From contig NZ_CP066356.1 in assembly GCF_023278185.1 (NCBI RefSeq), forward strand, positions 434,001 to 498,000: 64,000 nt of DNA, read 5' to 3'. Positions 43,938 through 52,394 of the stretch are shown piece after piece (within the stretch, counting starts at the first letter, position 1; each line of letters begins with the position of its first letter). Below the pieces are notes generated by a model. The model was given only the letters and a program-made list of their open reading frames with translations, had not been told where the DNA came from and made no database searches. A program made the position numbers and the translations under genes. The DNA is from Bradyrhizobium elkanii USDA 76 (lineage in GTDB: Bacteria > Pseudomonadota > Alphaproteobacteria > Rhizobiales > Xanthobacteraceae).

Positions 43938-44907
43938 CTGGGCCTGTGTCGCGAGACAGATTGCGGGCTGCGCCGATCAGGCGGCGCACGGCGGCGCGTC
44001 GTGAGTCCCACCTTGGATCGGAGGCGCCGGCGCGGCTCCTTCCGCTGATGACGCGCAGGAGCGCGCCCGCCAGCATAAGGGCCAGTGCGAACCATGTCAG
44101 CGCGTAAATCAGGTGGTTGTTCGGAAACCGCACGATTGTGAGCCCGCCGATTGGGTAGCCGCCCGGATTTGGCGTCGCATCGGCGTCGATGAAGAAGGGG
44201 GCCACGTGCGACAATCCGTGCACGGCGGCGATCGCGGCGACGTCGCGGGAATACCAGCGGCCGGCCGAAGCGTCGTTGCTGCGCAGGAAGCCGCCCTTCG
44301 GTTCCGACATCCGCAGCAGTCCGGTGACGCTGACAGCGCCCTGCGGCTCGCCATCGCGCCGCGTCGCGGGATCGCGCCTGTCAGGGGAAACAAAACCGCG
44401 GTTGACCAGCACGGTGGTTCCGTCGTCCGCTTGCAGCGGGGTCAGTACCCAGAAGCCGGGGCCCTCGGCCGTGACGGCCTGCACCAGCGTTTCATCGGCG
44501 TTGAGGAACGTGCCGCGTACGGTGACGCGGCGGTATTCATCGCTCGCGCCCGTGACGGACGGCCATGACGATGGGGGCGGCGGCGCGACCGGCGCCGCAT
44601 GCATGCGCTGCTCGACCCGCTCGATCAGCGCCAGCTTCCAGCTCCTGCGTTCGACCTGCCAGACGCCGAGCGCGCCCAGCAGCACCACGCCCAGCATGCC
44701 GAGCGTGAGCAGCACATAGCGACGGAGAGTAAAGTTGCGGCCGCGTCGGGACTGCGCTCCCTCCCCCGCTTGCGGGGGAGGGTTGGGGTGGGGGTGTCGC
44801 CGCGAGTCGGACCGTTCGGAATGGAGACAGCCCCCACCCGCCGCGCTACGCGCGTCGACCTCCCCCGCAAGTGGGAGAGGTGAAGAGGGGCCTACGGCAC
44901 CCCGCAT
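43909..44907 (-). CDS. SURF1 family protein with repeat-encoded N-terminus
   Basis: SURF1 proteins help assemble haem-copper oxidases, including quinol oxidases. The recognisable family part begins at LRRYVLLTLGMLGVVLLGALGVWQVERRSWKLALIERVEQR, followed by RVTVRGTFLNADETLVQ, FWVLTPLQADDGTTVLVNRGFV and the second helix NHLIYALTWFALALMLAGALL. If translation starts at the ATG two bases after the cyoD stop, the first ~50 residues (MRGAVGPSSPLPLAGEVDAR and on to PPPQAGEGAQ) are encoded by a palindromic repeat at 44757-44890. A GTG at 44715 is an alternative start without that part. Either way the product keeps both membrane helices. Confidence 0.85.
   Translation of the reverse strand: MRGAVGPSSPLPLAGEVDARSAAGGGCLHSERSDSRRHPHPNPPPQAGEGAQSRRGRNFTLRRYVLLTLGMLGVVLLGALGVWQVERRSWKLALIERVEQRMHAAPVAPPPPSSWPSVTGASDEYRRVTVRGTFLNADETLVQAVTAEGPGFWVLTPLQADDGTTVLVNRGFVSPDRRDPATRRDGEPQGAVSVTGLLRMSEPKGGFLRSNDASAGRWYSRDVAAIAAVHGLSHVAPFFIDADATPNPGGYPIGGLTIVRFPNNHLIYALTWFALALMLAGALLRVISGRSRAGASDPRWDSRRAAVRRLIGAARNLSRDTGPDARAHIGSA
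44757..44890. repeat. Palindromic repeat (family E, copy 1) inside the SURF1 5' region
   Basis: ctccctcccccgcttgcggg at the left mirrors cccccgcaagtgggagagg at the right, with gttggggtgggggtgtcgc against cagcccccacccgcc inside. The copy at 50646-50778 has the same plan. Here it is in frame with SURF1. Confidence 0.82.
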
Positions 44908-44909
44908 CG

Positions 44910-45302
44910 TCACGGCATCTGGCTCATGTCGTGCACCGGCATCATGTTGATGTTGAGGTGGTGCATGACCCACAGCGAGCCGGTCAGCGCGATCACCACC
45001 ATGACCACGGTGAAGATCATCGCCATCATGGTCCAGCCGTTCTCGGACCGCGTGTTCATGTGCAGGAAGTACACCATGTGCACGACGATCTGCACCGCGG
45101 CGAGCACCAGCACGATCAGCGCGGTGACCTGCTTGTCGGCGACGGCACCGGTCATCACCAGCCAGAACGGCACCGCGGTGAGGACGACGGAGAGACCGAA
45201 GCCGATCAGATAACTCTGCAGCGAGCCATGGGATGCCCCGCCGTGAGCGTCGTGGCCGTGCCCGCCGGCGTTGGCTTCGAGAGCGTGAGCTTCTTTTGTC
45301 AT
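44910..45302 (-). CDS. cyoD: Cytochrome o ubiquinol oxidase subunit IV
   Basis: The 130-residue product ([20 protein letters not shown]...) has three hydrophobic helices: SYLIGFGLSVVLTAVPFWLVM, VTALIVLVLAAVQIVVHMVYFLHM and WTMMAMIFTVVMVVIALTGSLWVMHHL, as in CyoD. The His-rich N-terminus is a common variation. The start overlaps the cyoC stop by four bases (ATGA). CyoD stabilises the copper site of the oxidase. Confidence 0.94.
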   Translation of the reverse strand: MTKEAHALEANAGGHGHDAHGGASHGSLQSYLIGFGLSVVLTAVPFWLVMTGAVADKQVTALIVLVLAAVQIVVHMVYFLHMNTRSENGWTMMAMIFTVVMVVIALTGSLWVMHHLNINMMPVHDMSQMP

Positions 45303-45928
45303 CGCAGCATTCCCAGGAGATAGACGAAGGTGAAGACGCCGATCCAGACCACGTCGAGGAAGTGCCAGAACATCGAGAGGCACATCAGACGGCGCCGGTT
45401 GGCTTCGGTGAGGCCGAAGCGCGCGGTCTGAACCATCAGCGTCACCAGCCAGACGAGGCCGAAAGTGACGTGCAGGCCGTGGGTGCCGACCAGCGTGAAG
45501 AACGACGACAGGAAGGCGCTGCGCTGGGGCGTCGCGCCCTCGTGGATCATGTGCGCGAACTCGGTGAGCTCGATGCCGAGGAAGGCGAGGCCGAACAGCC
45601 CGGTGATGGCGAGCCAGAGCTGGGTCGCCCTGATCCTCGATTTCTCCATCGTCAGCATGGCAAAGCCATAGGTGATCGAGGAGAGCAGCAGCATCGTCGT
45701 GTTGAGCGCGACCAGCTTGAGGTCGAACAGATCCTTCGGCGATGGGCCAGCGGCATAGTTGCCGCCGAGCACGCCATAGGTCGCAAACAGCATCGCGAAG
45801 ATGAGGCAATCGCTCATCAGGTAGATCCAGAAGCCCAGCATGGTGCTGGCGCCTTCCGGATGATCATGCTCGTCGATGACGTGGAAGACCGGCTCGGAGT
45901 CCTGTGTGGTTATGATTGCAACGCTCAT
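45299..45928 (-). CDS. cyoC: Cytochrome o ubiquinol oxidase subunit III
   Basis: The 209-residue product has five hydrophobic helices with [70 protein letters not shown] and [24 protein letters not shown]. The last contains the HFxDVVWI signature of haem-copper oxidase subunit III. Overlaps cyoB and cyoD by four bases each. Confidence 0.95.
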   Translation of the reverse strand: MSVAIITTQDSEPVFHVIDEHDHPEGASTMLGFWIYLMSDCLIFAMLFATYGVLGGNYAAGPSPKDLFDLKLVALNTTMLLLSSITYGFAMLTMEKSRIRATQLWLAITGLFGLAFLGIELTEFAHMIHEGATPQRSAFLSSFFTLVGTHGLHVTFGLVWLVTLMVQTARFGLTEANRRRLMCLSMFWHFLDVVWIGVFTFVYLLGMLR

Positions 45929-47928
45929 GTCCGGGCTCCCGCGGCAAGCACGCGTGTCCGCGCGTCTTCAGTCCGCACCACCTCATCCGCCGGGATGTGG
46001 AAGTCGCGGTGATAGTTGAAGGTGTGGCCGATCGCGACCGCGAGCAGCGCAACGAAGCTGACGGCGGCGAGCCACCAGATGTACCAGATCAGGCCGAACC
46101 CCATCACCGTCGCAAGTCCGGCGAGGATGATGCCGGTGCCGGTGTTGGAAGGCATGTGGATCGGCTTGAAGCCGGTCAGCGGGCGCCTGTAGCCGCGGCG
46201 CTTCATGTCCCACCAGGCGTCGTTGTCGTAGACCACGGGCGTGAACGCGAAGTTGTAGTCCGGCGGCGGCGAGGAGGTCGCCCATTCCAGCGTCCGCGCG
46301 TTCCAGGGATCGCCGGTGGTGTCCTTCAGCTGCTCGCGGCGCAGAATGCTGACCGCGAACTGCACCAGCATCGCGACGATGCCGAGCAGGATCAGGAAGG
46401 CGCCGAAGCCCGCGATGATGAACCAGATCTGCAAGGACGGATCGTCAAACACGCGGAGCCTTCGGGTCACGCCCATCAGGCCGAGCACGTAGAGCGGCAT
46501 GAAGGCGAAGTAGAAGCCCGAGACCCAGAACCAGAACGACAGCTTGCCCCAGAACGGATCGAGCCTGAAGCCGAACGCTTTCGGGAACCAGTAGTTGATG
46601 CCGGCGAACAGGCCGAACAGCACGCCGCCGATGATCACGTTGTGGAAATGCGCGATCAGGAACAGGCTGTTATGCAGCACGAAATCGGCCGGCGGCACCG
46701 CCAGCAGCACGCCGGTCATGCCGCCGATCACGAAGGTCAGCATGAATGCCACCGTCCACATCATCGGCAGCTCGAAGCGGATGCGGCCGCGATACATCGT
46801 GAACAGCCAGTTGAACATCTTCGCGCCGGTCGGGATCGAGATGATCATCGTGGTGATGCCGAAGAACGAGTTCACGCTGGCGCCGGAGCCCATCGTGAAG
46901 AAGTGATGCAGCCAGACCAGGTAGGACAGGATGGTGATGACGACGGTGGCGTAGACCATCGAGGTGTAGCCGAACAATCGCTTGCCGGAGAACGTCGCGG
47001 TCACCTCGGAGAAGATGCCGAACGCCGGCAGCACCAGGATGTAGACCTCGGGGTGGCCCCAGATCCAGATCAGGTTCACGTACATCATCGGGTTGCCGCC
47101 GAAGTCGTTCGTGAAGAAGTTGGTGCCGACGTAACGGTCGAGCGACAGCAGCGCCAGCACCGCCGTCAGCACCGGGAAGGAGGCGACGATCAGGACGTTG
47201 GTGCAGAGCGAGGTCCAGGTGAACACCGGCATCTTCATCATCGTCATGCCCGGCGCGCGCAGCTTGACGATGGTGCAGATCAGGTTGATGCCCGATAGCG
47301 TCGTGCCGACGCCGGCGACCTGTAGTCCCCATATGTAATAGTCGACGCCGACATCAGGACTGTAGCCGATATTCGACAGCGGCGGGTAGGCGAGCCAGCC
47401 GGTGCGGGCGAATTCGCCGACGAACAGCGACATCATCACCAGCACGGCGCCGCCGACCGTCATCCAGAAGCTGAAATTGTTGAGGAACGGGAACGAGACG
47501 TCGCGGGCGCCGATCTGCAGCGGTACAACATAGTTCATCAGGCCGGTCACCAGCGGCATCGCCACGAAGAAGATCATGATCACGCCGTGCGCGGTGAAGA
47601 TCTGGTCGTAGTGATGGGCGGGCAGATAGCCGTCGGAGCCGCCAAACGCGATCGCCTGCTGCAGCCGCATCATCAGCGCGTCCGCGAAGCCGCGCAGCAG
47701 CATCACGATGCCGAGGATCATGTACATGATGCCGATGCGCTTGTGGTCCACGGTGGTGAACCACTCGCGCCACAGATAGGTCCAGAGCCAGAAGTAGGTG
47801 ACGATCGCGAACAGCGCGAGGCCGCCGATTGCCACCACCGCGAAAGTGCCGACCAGGATCGGCTCATGGATCGGCAGCGCCTCCAGATTGAGGCGGCCGA
47901 AGATCATCTTGACGAGATCGGGATTCAT
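45925..47928 (-). CDS. cyoB: Cytochrome o ubiquinol oxidase subunit I
   Basis: The 667-residue catalytic subunit has the low-spin haem region [16 protein letters not shown]. The Cu-B/Tyr loop reads [23 protein letters not shown], with the His-Tyr cross-link pair, then LHHFFTMG for the further Cu-B histidines. The haem-o3 and haem-b ligands lie in [14 protein letters not shown]. It couples ubiquinol oxidation to reduction of O2 to water and pumps protons across the inner membrane. It lies 10 bp after cyoA and overlaps cyoC. Confidence 0.97.
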   Translation of the reverse strand: MNPDLVKMIFGRLNLEALPIHEPILVGTFAVVAIGGLALFAIVTYFWLWTYLWREWFTTVDHKRIGIMYMILGIVMLLRGFADALMMRLQQAIAFGGSDGYLPAHHYDQIFTAHGVIMIFFVAMPLVTGLMNYVVPLQIGARDVSFPFLNNFSFWMTVGGAVLVMMSLFVGEFARTGWLAYPPLSNIGYSPDVGVDYYIWGLQVAGVGTTLSGINLICTIVKLRAPGMTMMKMPVFTWTSLCTNVLIVASFPVLTAVLALLSLDRYVGTNFFTNDFGGNPMMYVNLIWIWGHPEVYILVLPAFGIFSEVTATFSGKRLFGYTSMVYATVVITILSYLVWLHHFFTMGSGASVNSFFGITTMIISIPTGAKMFNWLFTMYRGRIRFELPMMWTVAFMLTFVIGGMTGVLLAVPPADFVLHNSLFLIAHFHNVIIGGVLFGLFAGINYWFPKAFGFRLDPFWGKLSFWFWVSGFYFAFMPLYVLGLMGVTRRLRVFDDPSLQIWFIIAGFGAFLILLGIVAMLVQFAVSILRREQLKDTTGDPWNARTLEWATSSPPPDYNFAFTPVVYDNDAWWDMKRRGYRRPLTGFKPIHMPSNTGTGIILAGLATVMGFGLIWYIWWLAAVSFVALLAVAIGHTFNYHRDFHIPADEVVRTEDARTRVLAAGART

Positions 47929-47938
47929 GCGGTCCTCC

Positions 47939-49105
47939 TCAGGACTCTGATTTCGGACGCTGACCGAGCAGCAGGGATGTCGATGACGGATGCGCGGGCG
48001 AGAACGGCGGGCGCTTCAGCCCGAAGCCGCGCAGCGGCGTCAGGTCGAGCGGCGCGGTGATCTCGTGCGACGGCGCGTCCTTGATCTCGTCCATCGAGCA
48101 GATGCCGGCGACGAAGGTCGGCTCGGAGCCGAGCGGCGCGCCGCGGCGGGCGTATTTGTCGTAGGTCAGCGGCAGCGTGTTGTTGAAGCCTTCGCGGCCG
48201 AGGCCACCCTTGGCGTCAATCGCCATCATCTCGCTCATGCACATCTTGCCGGGCTCGACGCACATGTTGAGGATCGCCTTGTAGAGATCGCGGTCGACCG
48301 AGCGGTAGAGCCGGATCGGATCGTTCTGGCTCGGACGCTCGAGCTGCAGATAGTCGGTGCGGCCGAGCATGTTGCTGCTCGCCTTGGCGCTGCCGATCCA
48401 CTTGTCGAAATCCGTTGCCGACAGGCTCTTGAAGTCGAAGTGCATGCCGGAGAAGCCGGCGCCGCTGTAATTGGCGGAGAAGCCGCGATAGGTGCCTTCC
48501 TTGTTGGCGACCGCGTGCAGCTTGGTCTCCATGCCGGGCATCGCGTAGATCTGGCCGGCGAGCGCGGGGATATAGAATGAGTTCATCACGGAGGACGCCG
48601 TGATGCGGAAGCGGATCGGGCGGTCGACCGGAGCCGCGAGCTCGTTGACGGCGGCGACGCCATAGTCCGGGTAGATGAACAGCCACTTCCAGTCGAGCGC
48701 GACCACCTCGACATTGAGCGGGGCGTCCTTGCTCTCGATCGGCTTGTCGGCGGCGATGCGGCCGAGCGAGCGGTACGGATCGAGCAGATGCGTGCCCATC
48801 CAGGTCAGCGCGCCGAGGCAGATGATGATCAGCAGCGGCGCCGACCAGATCACGAGCTCGAGCTGGGTGGAGTGATCCCACTCCGGCTCATAGGGGGCCG
48901 CGGCGTTGGACTGGCGGTAGCGCCAGGCGAAGAAGACGGTCAGCGCCATCACCGGAAGCACGATGATGAGCATCAGGACGGTCGAGATGACGACGAGGTC
49001 GCGCTGCTGCGCGGCGATGTCGCCGGCAGGGGCCAGGACGACGAAATCGCACCCGCCAAGGAGCGCCGCGAACGGCAATAAGGCCAATAATTTCAAGGCG
49101 CGCAC
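47939..49105 (-). CDS. cyoA: Cytochrome o ubiquinol oxidase subunit II
   Basis: The 388-residue product has a lipoprotein signal peptide ([21 protein letters not shown]; lipobox LLGGC) and two transmembrane helices ([56 protein letters not shown]). A cupredoxin domain follows ([66 protein letters not shown]) and a COX-aromatic-rich end. CuA-ligating cysteines are missing, as expected for a quinol oxidase. It is the first gene of the operon; a perfect palindrome lies 62 bp upstream of its start. Confidence 0.96.
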   Translation of the reverse strand: MRALKLLALLPFAALLGGCDFVVLAPAGDIAAQQRDLVVISTVLMLIIVLPVMALTVFFAWRYRQSNAAAPYEPEWDHSTQLELVIWSAPLLIIICLGALTWMGTHLLDPYRSLGRIAADKPIESKDAPLNVEVVALDWKWLFIYPDYGVAAVNELAAPVDRPIRFRITASSVMNSFYIPALAGQIYAMPGMETKLHAVANKEGTYRGFSANYSGAGFSGMHFDFKSLSATDFDKWIGSAKASSNMLGRTDYLQLERPSQNDPIRLYRSVDRDLYKAILNMCVEPGKMCMSEMMAIDAKGGLGREGFNNTLPLTYDKYARRGAPLGSEPTFVAGICSMDEIKDAPSHEITAPLDLTPLRGFGLKRPPFSPAHPSSTSLLLGQRPKSES

Positions 49106-49166
49106 GGCTCACCCCACTGGAATTTTATGAGTTCCGCCAAGGGGTAGCTGCGATGCAGCAAAGTTC

Positions 49167-49189
49167 ACATTGGACAATTTGTCCAATGT
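49167..49189. promoter_or_regulatory. Perfect 11+1+11 palindrome between cyoA and an MFS gene
   Basis: ACATTGGACAA and TTGTCCAATGT face each other around a single T. It lies 62 bp upstream of the cyoA start and 145 bp upstream of the divergent MFS start. The core TTGGACAA...TTGTCCAA has the form of a dimeric repressor or activator site. The regulator is unknown; no regulator gene is next to it. Confidence 0.65.
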
Positions 49190-49264
49190 TGCACTGCGGG
49201 ATGAGAGATCAGAAGGTGAGGTGGACCGCGTGGCAAATTCCGCCCGTGGCCTCATCTCTTGCTT

Positions 49265-49313
49265 GAGCATGATCGATTCGGAAAACCGGTTTCCGCTTTC
49301 CCGGATCATGCTC
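49265..49313. repeat. gagcatgatc palindromic repeat (family D, copy 2)
   Basis: GAGCATGATC and GATCATGCTC arms with cggaaaaccggtttccg inside. The same family as 4227-4275. It ends 21 bp before the MFS start codon and covers part of the leader. Confidence 0.85.
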
Positions 49314-49333
49314 CAAAGGACGGTTCTCCGGCG

Positions 49334-50641
49334 ATGGCACAAGCCCCAGCAATGGCTCACGGCACCCCGACCGCATCAGGTCACGCGCAGGCGAAACCCG
49401 GCGATATCGCCATCGGCGTCATCATCGGACGCACGTCGGAATTCTTCGACTTCTTCGTCTATGCGATCGCCTCGGTCATCGTGTTTCCGAAGCTGGTGTT
49501 TCCGTTCGTCAATGAACTGACCGGCACGCTCTATTCGTTCGGCATCTTCGCGCTGGCCTTCGCCGCGCGGCCGCTCGGCACCGTGATCTTCATGGCGGTC
49601 GACCGCCGCCACGGCAAGGGCGCCAAGCTCGTCATCGCGCTGTTCCTGCTCGGCACCGCCACGGTCGCGCTCGCCTTCCTGCCCGGCTACGACACGATCG
49701 GCGTCGCGGCGATCTGGCTGCTGGCCGCCGCGCGCGTGCTGCAGGGCATCGCCTGGGGCGGCGCCTGGGACGGTCTTGCCTCGCTGCTCGCGATGAATTC
49801 GCCGGCGCATCGCCGCGGCTGGTACGCGATGGTGCCGCAGCTCGGCGCGCCGCTCGGGCTGATCGTGGCCAGCGCGCTGTTCGCCTTCTTCGCCGGCAAC
49901 CTCTCGGCGGATGATTTCTTCGACTGGGGCTGGCGCTATCCGTTCTTCGTCGCCTTCGCCATCAACGTGGTGGCGCTGTTCGCGCGGCTGCGCATGGTGG
50001 CGACGGATGAATATTCCGAGCTGTTCGAAAGCCGCGATCTCGAGCCGGCACGGGTCGGCGAGACCGTCGCGCAGGAGGGCCGCAACATCCTGCTCGGCGC
50101 TTTCGCGCCGCTGGCGAGTTTTGCGCTGTTCCACATGGTCACGGTGTTTCCGCTGTCCTGGGTGTTCCTGTTTACCAAGGAAAGCCCGGTGCGCTTCCTG
50201 ATCATCGAGATGATCGGCGCGATGGTCGGCGTCTTCGCGATCGTCGCCTCCGGCATGATCGCCGACCGCGTCGGGCGCAAGCCGCTGCTGCTGGGCTCTG
50301 CGGTCGCGATCGCGGTGTATAGCGGCTTCGCGCCGCAGCTGCTCGACGCCGGCGCGTTCGGCGAGACCGTCTATATGGTGCTCGGCTTCGTGCTGCTCGG
50401 CCTGTCGTTCGGCCAGTCATCGGGCGCGATCGCCTCGAGCTTCGCGCGCAACTATCGCTACACGGCCTCGGCACTGACCTCGGATTTCGCCTGGCTGTTC
50501 GGCGCCGGCTTCGCGCCGCTCGCGGCGCTGCTGCTGGCGACGCATTTCGGCCTGATCTCGGCGGGCGCCTACCTTCTGTCGGGCGCGGTGTGGACGCTGC
50601 TGGCGCTGTGGCTAAGCGGATTGCGCGAAGCGGAGGCTTGA
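49334..50641 (+). CDS. MFS transporter (metabolite:H+ symporter-like)
   Basis: The 435-residue protein from ATG 49334 (MAQAPAMAHGTPTASGHAQAKPGD) has 12 predicted hydrophobic segments. It shows the MFS loop motif between helices 2 and 3 (FMAVDRRHGKGAKLVIALFLLG) and its second-half counterpart (GMIADRVGRKPLLLGSA). The helix-1 motif IGRTSEFFDFFVYAIASVIVFPKLVFP is typical of the MHS/sugar-acid group. A start at 49259 would lie in the repeat. The cargo is unknown. It is divergent from cyoA. Confidence 0.9.
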   Translation: MAQAPAMAHGTPTASGHAQAKPGDIAIGVIIGRTSEFFDFFVYAIASVIVFPKLVFPFVNELTGTLYSFGIFALAFAARPLGTVIFMAVDRRHGKGAKLVIALFLLGTATVALAFLPGYDTIGVAAIWLLAAARVLQGIAWGGAWDGLASLLAMNSPAHRRGWYAMVPQLGAPLGLIVASALFAFFAGNLSADDFFDWGWRYPFFVAFAINVVALFARLRMVATDEYSELFESRDLEPARVGETVAQEGRNILLGAFAPLASFALFHMVTVFPLSWVFLFTKESPVRFLIIEMIGAMVGVFAIVASGMIADRVGRKPLLLGSAVAIAVYSGFAPQLLDAGAFGETVYMVLGFVLLGLSFGQSSGAIASSFARNYRYTASALTSDFAWLFGAGFAPLAALLLATHFGLISAGAYLLSGAVWTLLALWLSGLREAEA

Positions 50642-50645
50642 ACTC

Positions 50646-50778
50646 TTCTCCTTCCCCCTGAAAAGGGGGAAGGTCGGGATGGGGGTCTGCCGCACGCGCA
50701 GGCGTGTGTGGAGAGACAAGATCCCCACCCGCTTTGCTCTGGCGAGCAAAGCGACCTCCCCTTTTCAAGGGGAGGTGG
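50646..50778. repeat. Palindromic repeat (family E, copy 2)
   Basis: ctccttccccctgaaaaggg and the inverse cctccccttttcaagggg at the ends, with gtcgggatgggggtct and agatccccacccgc inside. It lies between convergent genes and can end both transcripts. Compare 44757-44890. Confidence 0.8.
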
Positions 50779-50817
50779 ATAGGCCTCGCGGATGGTGCCC
50801 GATACCCATCTCCATCC

Positions 50818-51627
50818 TCAGCGAAACAGCCCGTCGACGCGGAACGAATAGCCCAGGCCGACGATGGTGTTCGGCGAGTTGCGGTTGAGTCCGAACGCGA
50901 CATGGAAGTCGACCTGCTGGGTCGGCGTGATCCGGTACAGGCCGCCGGAGTTGATGAGCTGGGTCGGCCGCGCGCCGTCGGGATAGTCGCCGACATATTC
51001 GGTGAACACGCTGATCCGCTCGGTCAGCTTCTTCTCGATCACGAAGGTCGCCTCCGACATGTGCCGGCCGGTCAGTTCGGCAGGGCGGAAGAATTCGGTG
51101 AACATGCCGCTGACGCCCCAGCCGTCATGGAGCTCCCATGACCACGGCAATTGGACATAGGGCTGCGCGCCGCGCCCGGCGATTTCGGCTGCGCCCGTCG
51201 GCAGCGCGACGCCGGCCGTGATCGAGAGGTCGAGCTTCCCCGGCAGCGGGCTGATCTGCCATTTGATCCCCGGCGCGACGTCGGAAAAGCCCGAGGCGCC
51301 GGGCGACTTCACAGTGCTGACATAGCTCGGCAGGTCGACCAGCACTTCGAGGCAGGGCGCAATCCCAAGCCGCCAGCGGCTGTTGCTACCGTCGATGCTG
51401 CGACCACTGCTGCGGCCGGTCAGGTTGATGCCGTTCTCGTTCTGCAGGCTCCCGACCGGCACGACGATACTCGAATTGGTGACGTCGGGCCGGTCGGTCG
51501 CGATTTCGTCGCCCGGCTTGGGACAGCCGTCCGCGCGCGCGGCGGTGGCTGCTGCGAGCGTGAGCGCAGCAAGCACGCACCCGAGTTCGGCAAGTCGAGC
51601 GACGGCGCCGAACCGATTCTGAAACAC
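50818..51627 (-). CDS. Outer-membrane transporter-like beta-barrel protein (PF13557-like)
   Basis: I place the start at the GTG at 51625-51627 (product FQNRFGAVARLAELGCVLAALTLAAATAARADGC after the initiator), with GGAG upstream; the open frame further upstream to 52008 overlaps the cytochrome gene. The 269-residue protein has a signal peptide and then DEIATDRPDVTNSSIVVPVGSLQNENGINLT, the start of the Phenol_MetA_deg/transporter group. The strand-rich rest ends with QVDFHVAFGLNRNSPNTIVGLGYSFRVDGLFR, with a C-terminal aromatic-Arg. It is probably an outer-membrane barrel of unknown cargo. Confidence 0.82.
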   Translation of the reverse strand: MFQNRFGAVARLAELGCVLAALTLAAATAARADGCPKPGDEIATDRPDVTNSSIVVPVGSLQNENGINLTGRSSGRSIDGSNSRWRLGIAPCLEVLVDLPSYVSTVKSPGASGFSDVAPGIKWQISPLPGKLDLSITAGVALPTGAAEIAGRGAQPYVQLPWSWELHDGWGVSGMFTEFFRPAELTGRHMSEATFVIEKKLTERISVFTEYVGDYPDGARPTQLINSGGLYRITPTQQVDFHVAFGLNRNSPNTIVGLGYSFRVDGLFR

Positions 51628-51819
51628 TGGGGATGCTCCAATAGCCCGGCGCCGCTGCGGAGGTGGCAGCTTCGATAGAGATCGGCGGCGCGCGGGGAAA
51701 TTCCCGGCTGGCTCAAAAATCTTCGTCAGTCGCCGGCCGCGCGAAGCGCACGGCATTTCAGGGAATAGAATGGCAGCATGGCTGCTCCTGTTGTGGTGGC
51801 AAACAGGAGAGCCCCGGGA

Positions 51820-52221
51820 ATGACCATTCGTTCGATCGCAGGCGTGCTGGCGCCGCGGCAAGCCAAAATTGCCGCGATGGCGGCGATCGCGATTCTGCTC
51901 GCCGTGAACAGCGCCCGTGCCGCGGGAGATGCGGCGCGCGGCGCCACGCTGTACCAGGGCTGCGGCGATTGCCATTCGATCGAGAAGAACGACGTCGGCC
52001 CGATGCACAGGGGCGTGGTGGGCCGGCTTGCCGGCTCCGTCGCGGGCTACAATTACTCGGACGCGCTGAAGAATTCGAAGATCGTGTGGACCGAGGAGAA
52101 TCTCGACAAATGGCTCACCGGTCCGGACGCCATGGTTCCCGGCACCAAGATGTTCTACGAGGTTCAGGATCCGAAGGACCGCGCCGACATCATCGCCTTC
52201 CTCAAGGAGAAGGCGAAGTAG
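51820..52221 (+). CDS. Class I cytochrome c
   Basis: The 133-residue product starts at ATG 51820, nine bases after AGGAGA. The signal peptide reaches ARA before AGDAARGATLYQGCGDCHSIEKND, which contains the haem motif CGDCH. The distal Met is in AMVPGTKMFYEVQDPKDRADIIAFLKEK, the class I end. It is a soluble periplasmic electron carrier of the c2 or c550 type. It has no obvious operon partner; the barrel gene is divergent. Confidence 0.92.
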   Translation: MTIRSIAGVLAPRQAKIAAMAAIAILLAVNSARAAGDAARGATLYQGCGDCHSIEKNDVGPMHRGVVGRLAGSVAGYNYSDALKNSKIVWTEENLDKWLTGPDAMVPGTKMFYEVQDPKDRADIIAFLKEKAK

Positions 52222-52234
52222 AGCGCTCTCTCCA

Positions 52235-52359
52235 CGTCGTCCCTGGGGAAGCAGGGACCCATGATCACTGGAATATGTTGTTAGGGCGCGCTGTGGCCCC
52301 AGCTTTTTTCAATCAATCGATAGCTGTGGTTATAGGTCCCGGCCTTCGCCGGGACGACA
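52235..52359. repeat. Family B repeat with terminal inverted arms (copy)
   Basis: cgtcgtccctggggaagcag at the left, slightly decayed, and ggtcccggccttcgccgg plus gacgac at the right. The internal sequence holds gctgtggttatagg. It lies between convergent genes. Confidence 0.72.
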
Positions 52360-52394
52360 GCGGTAGTGAGGCGCGAGCGCGACGCCTCGCAGCC

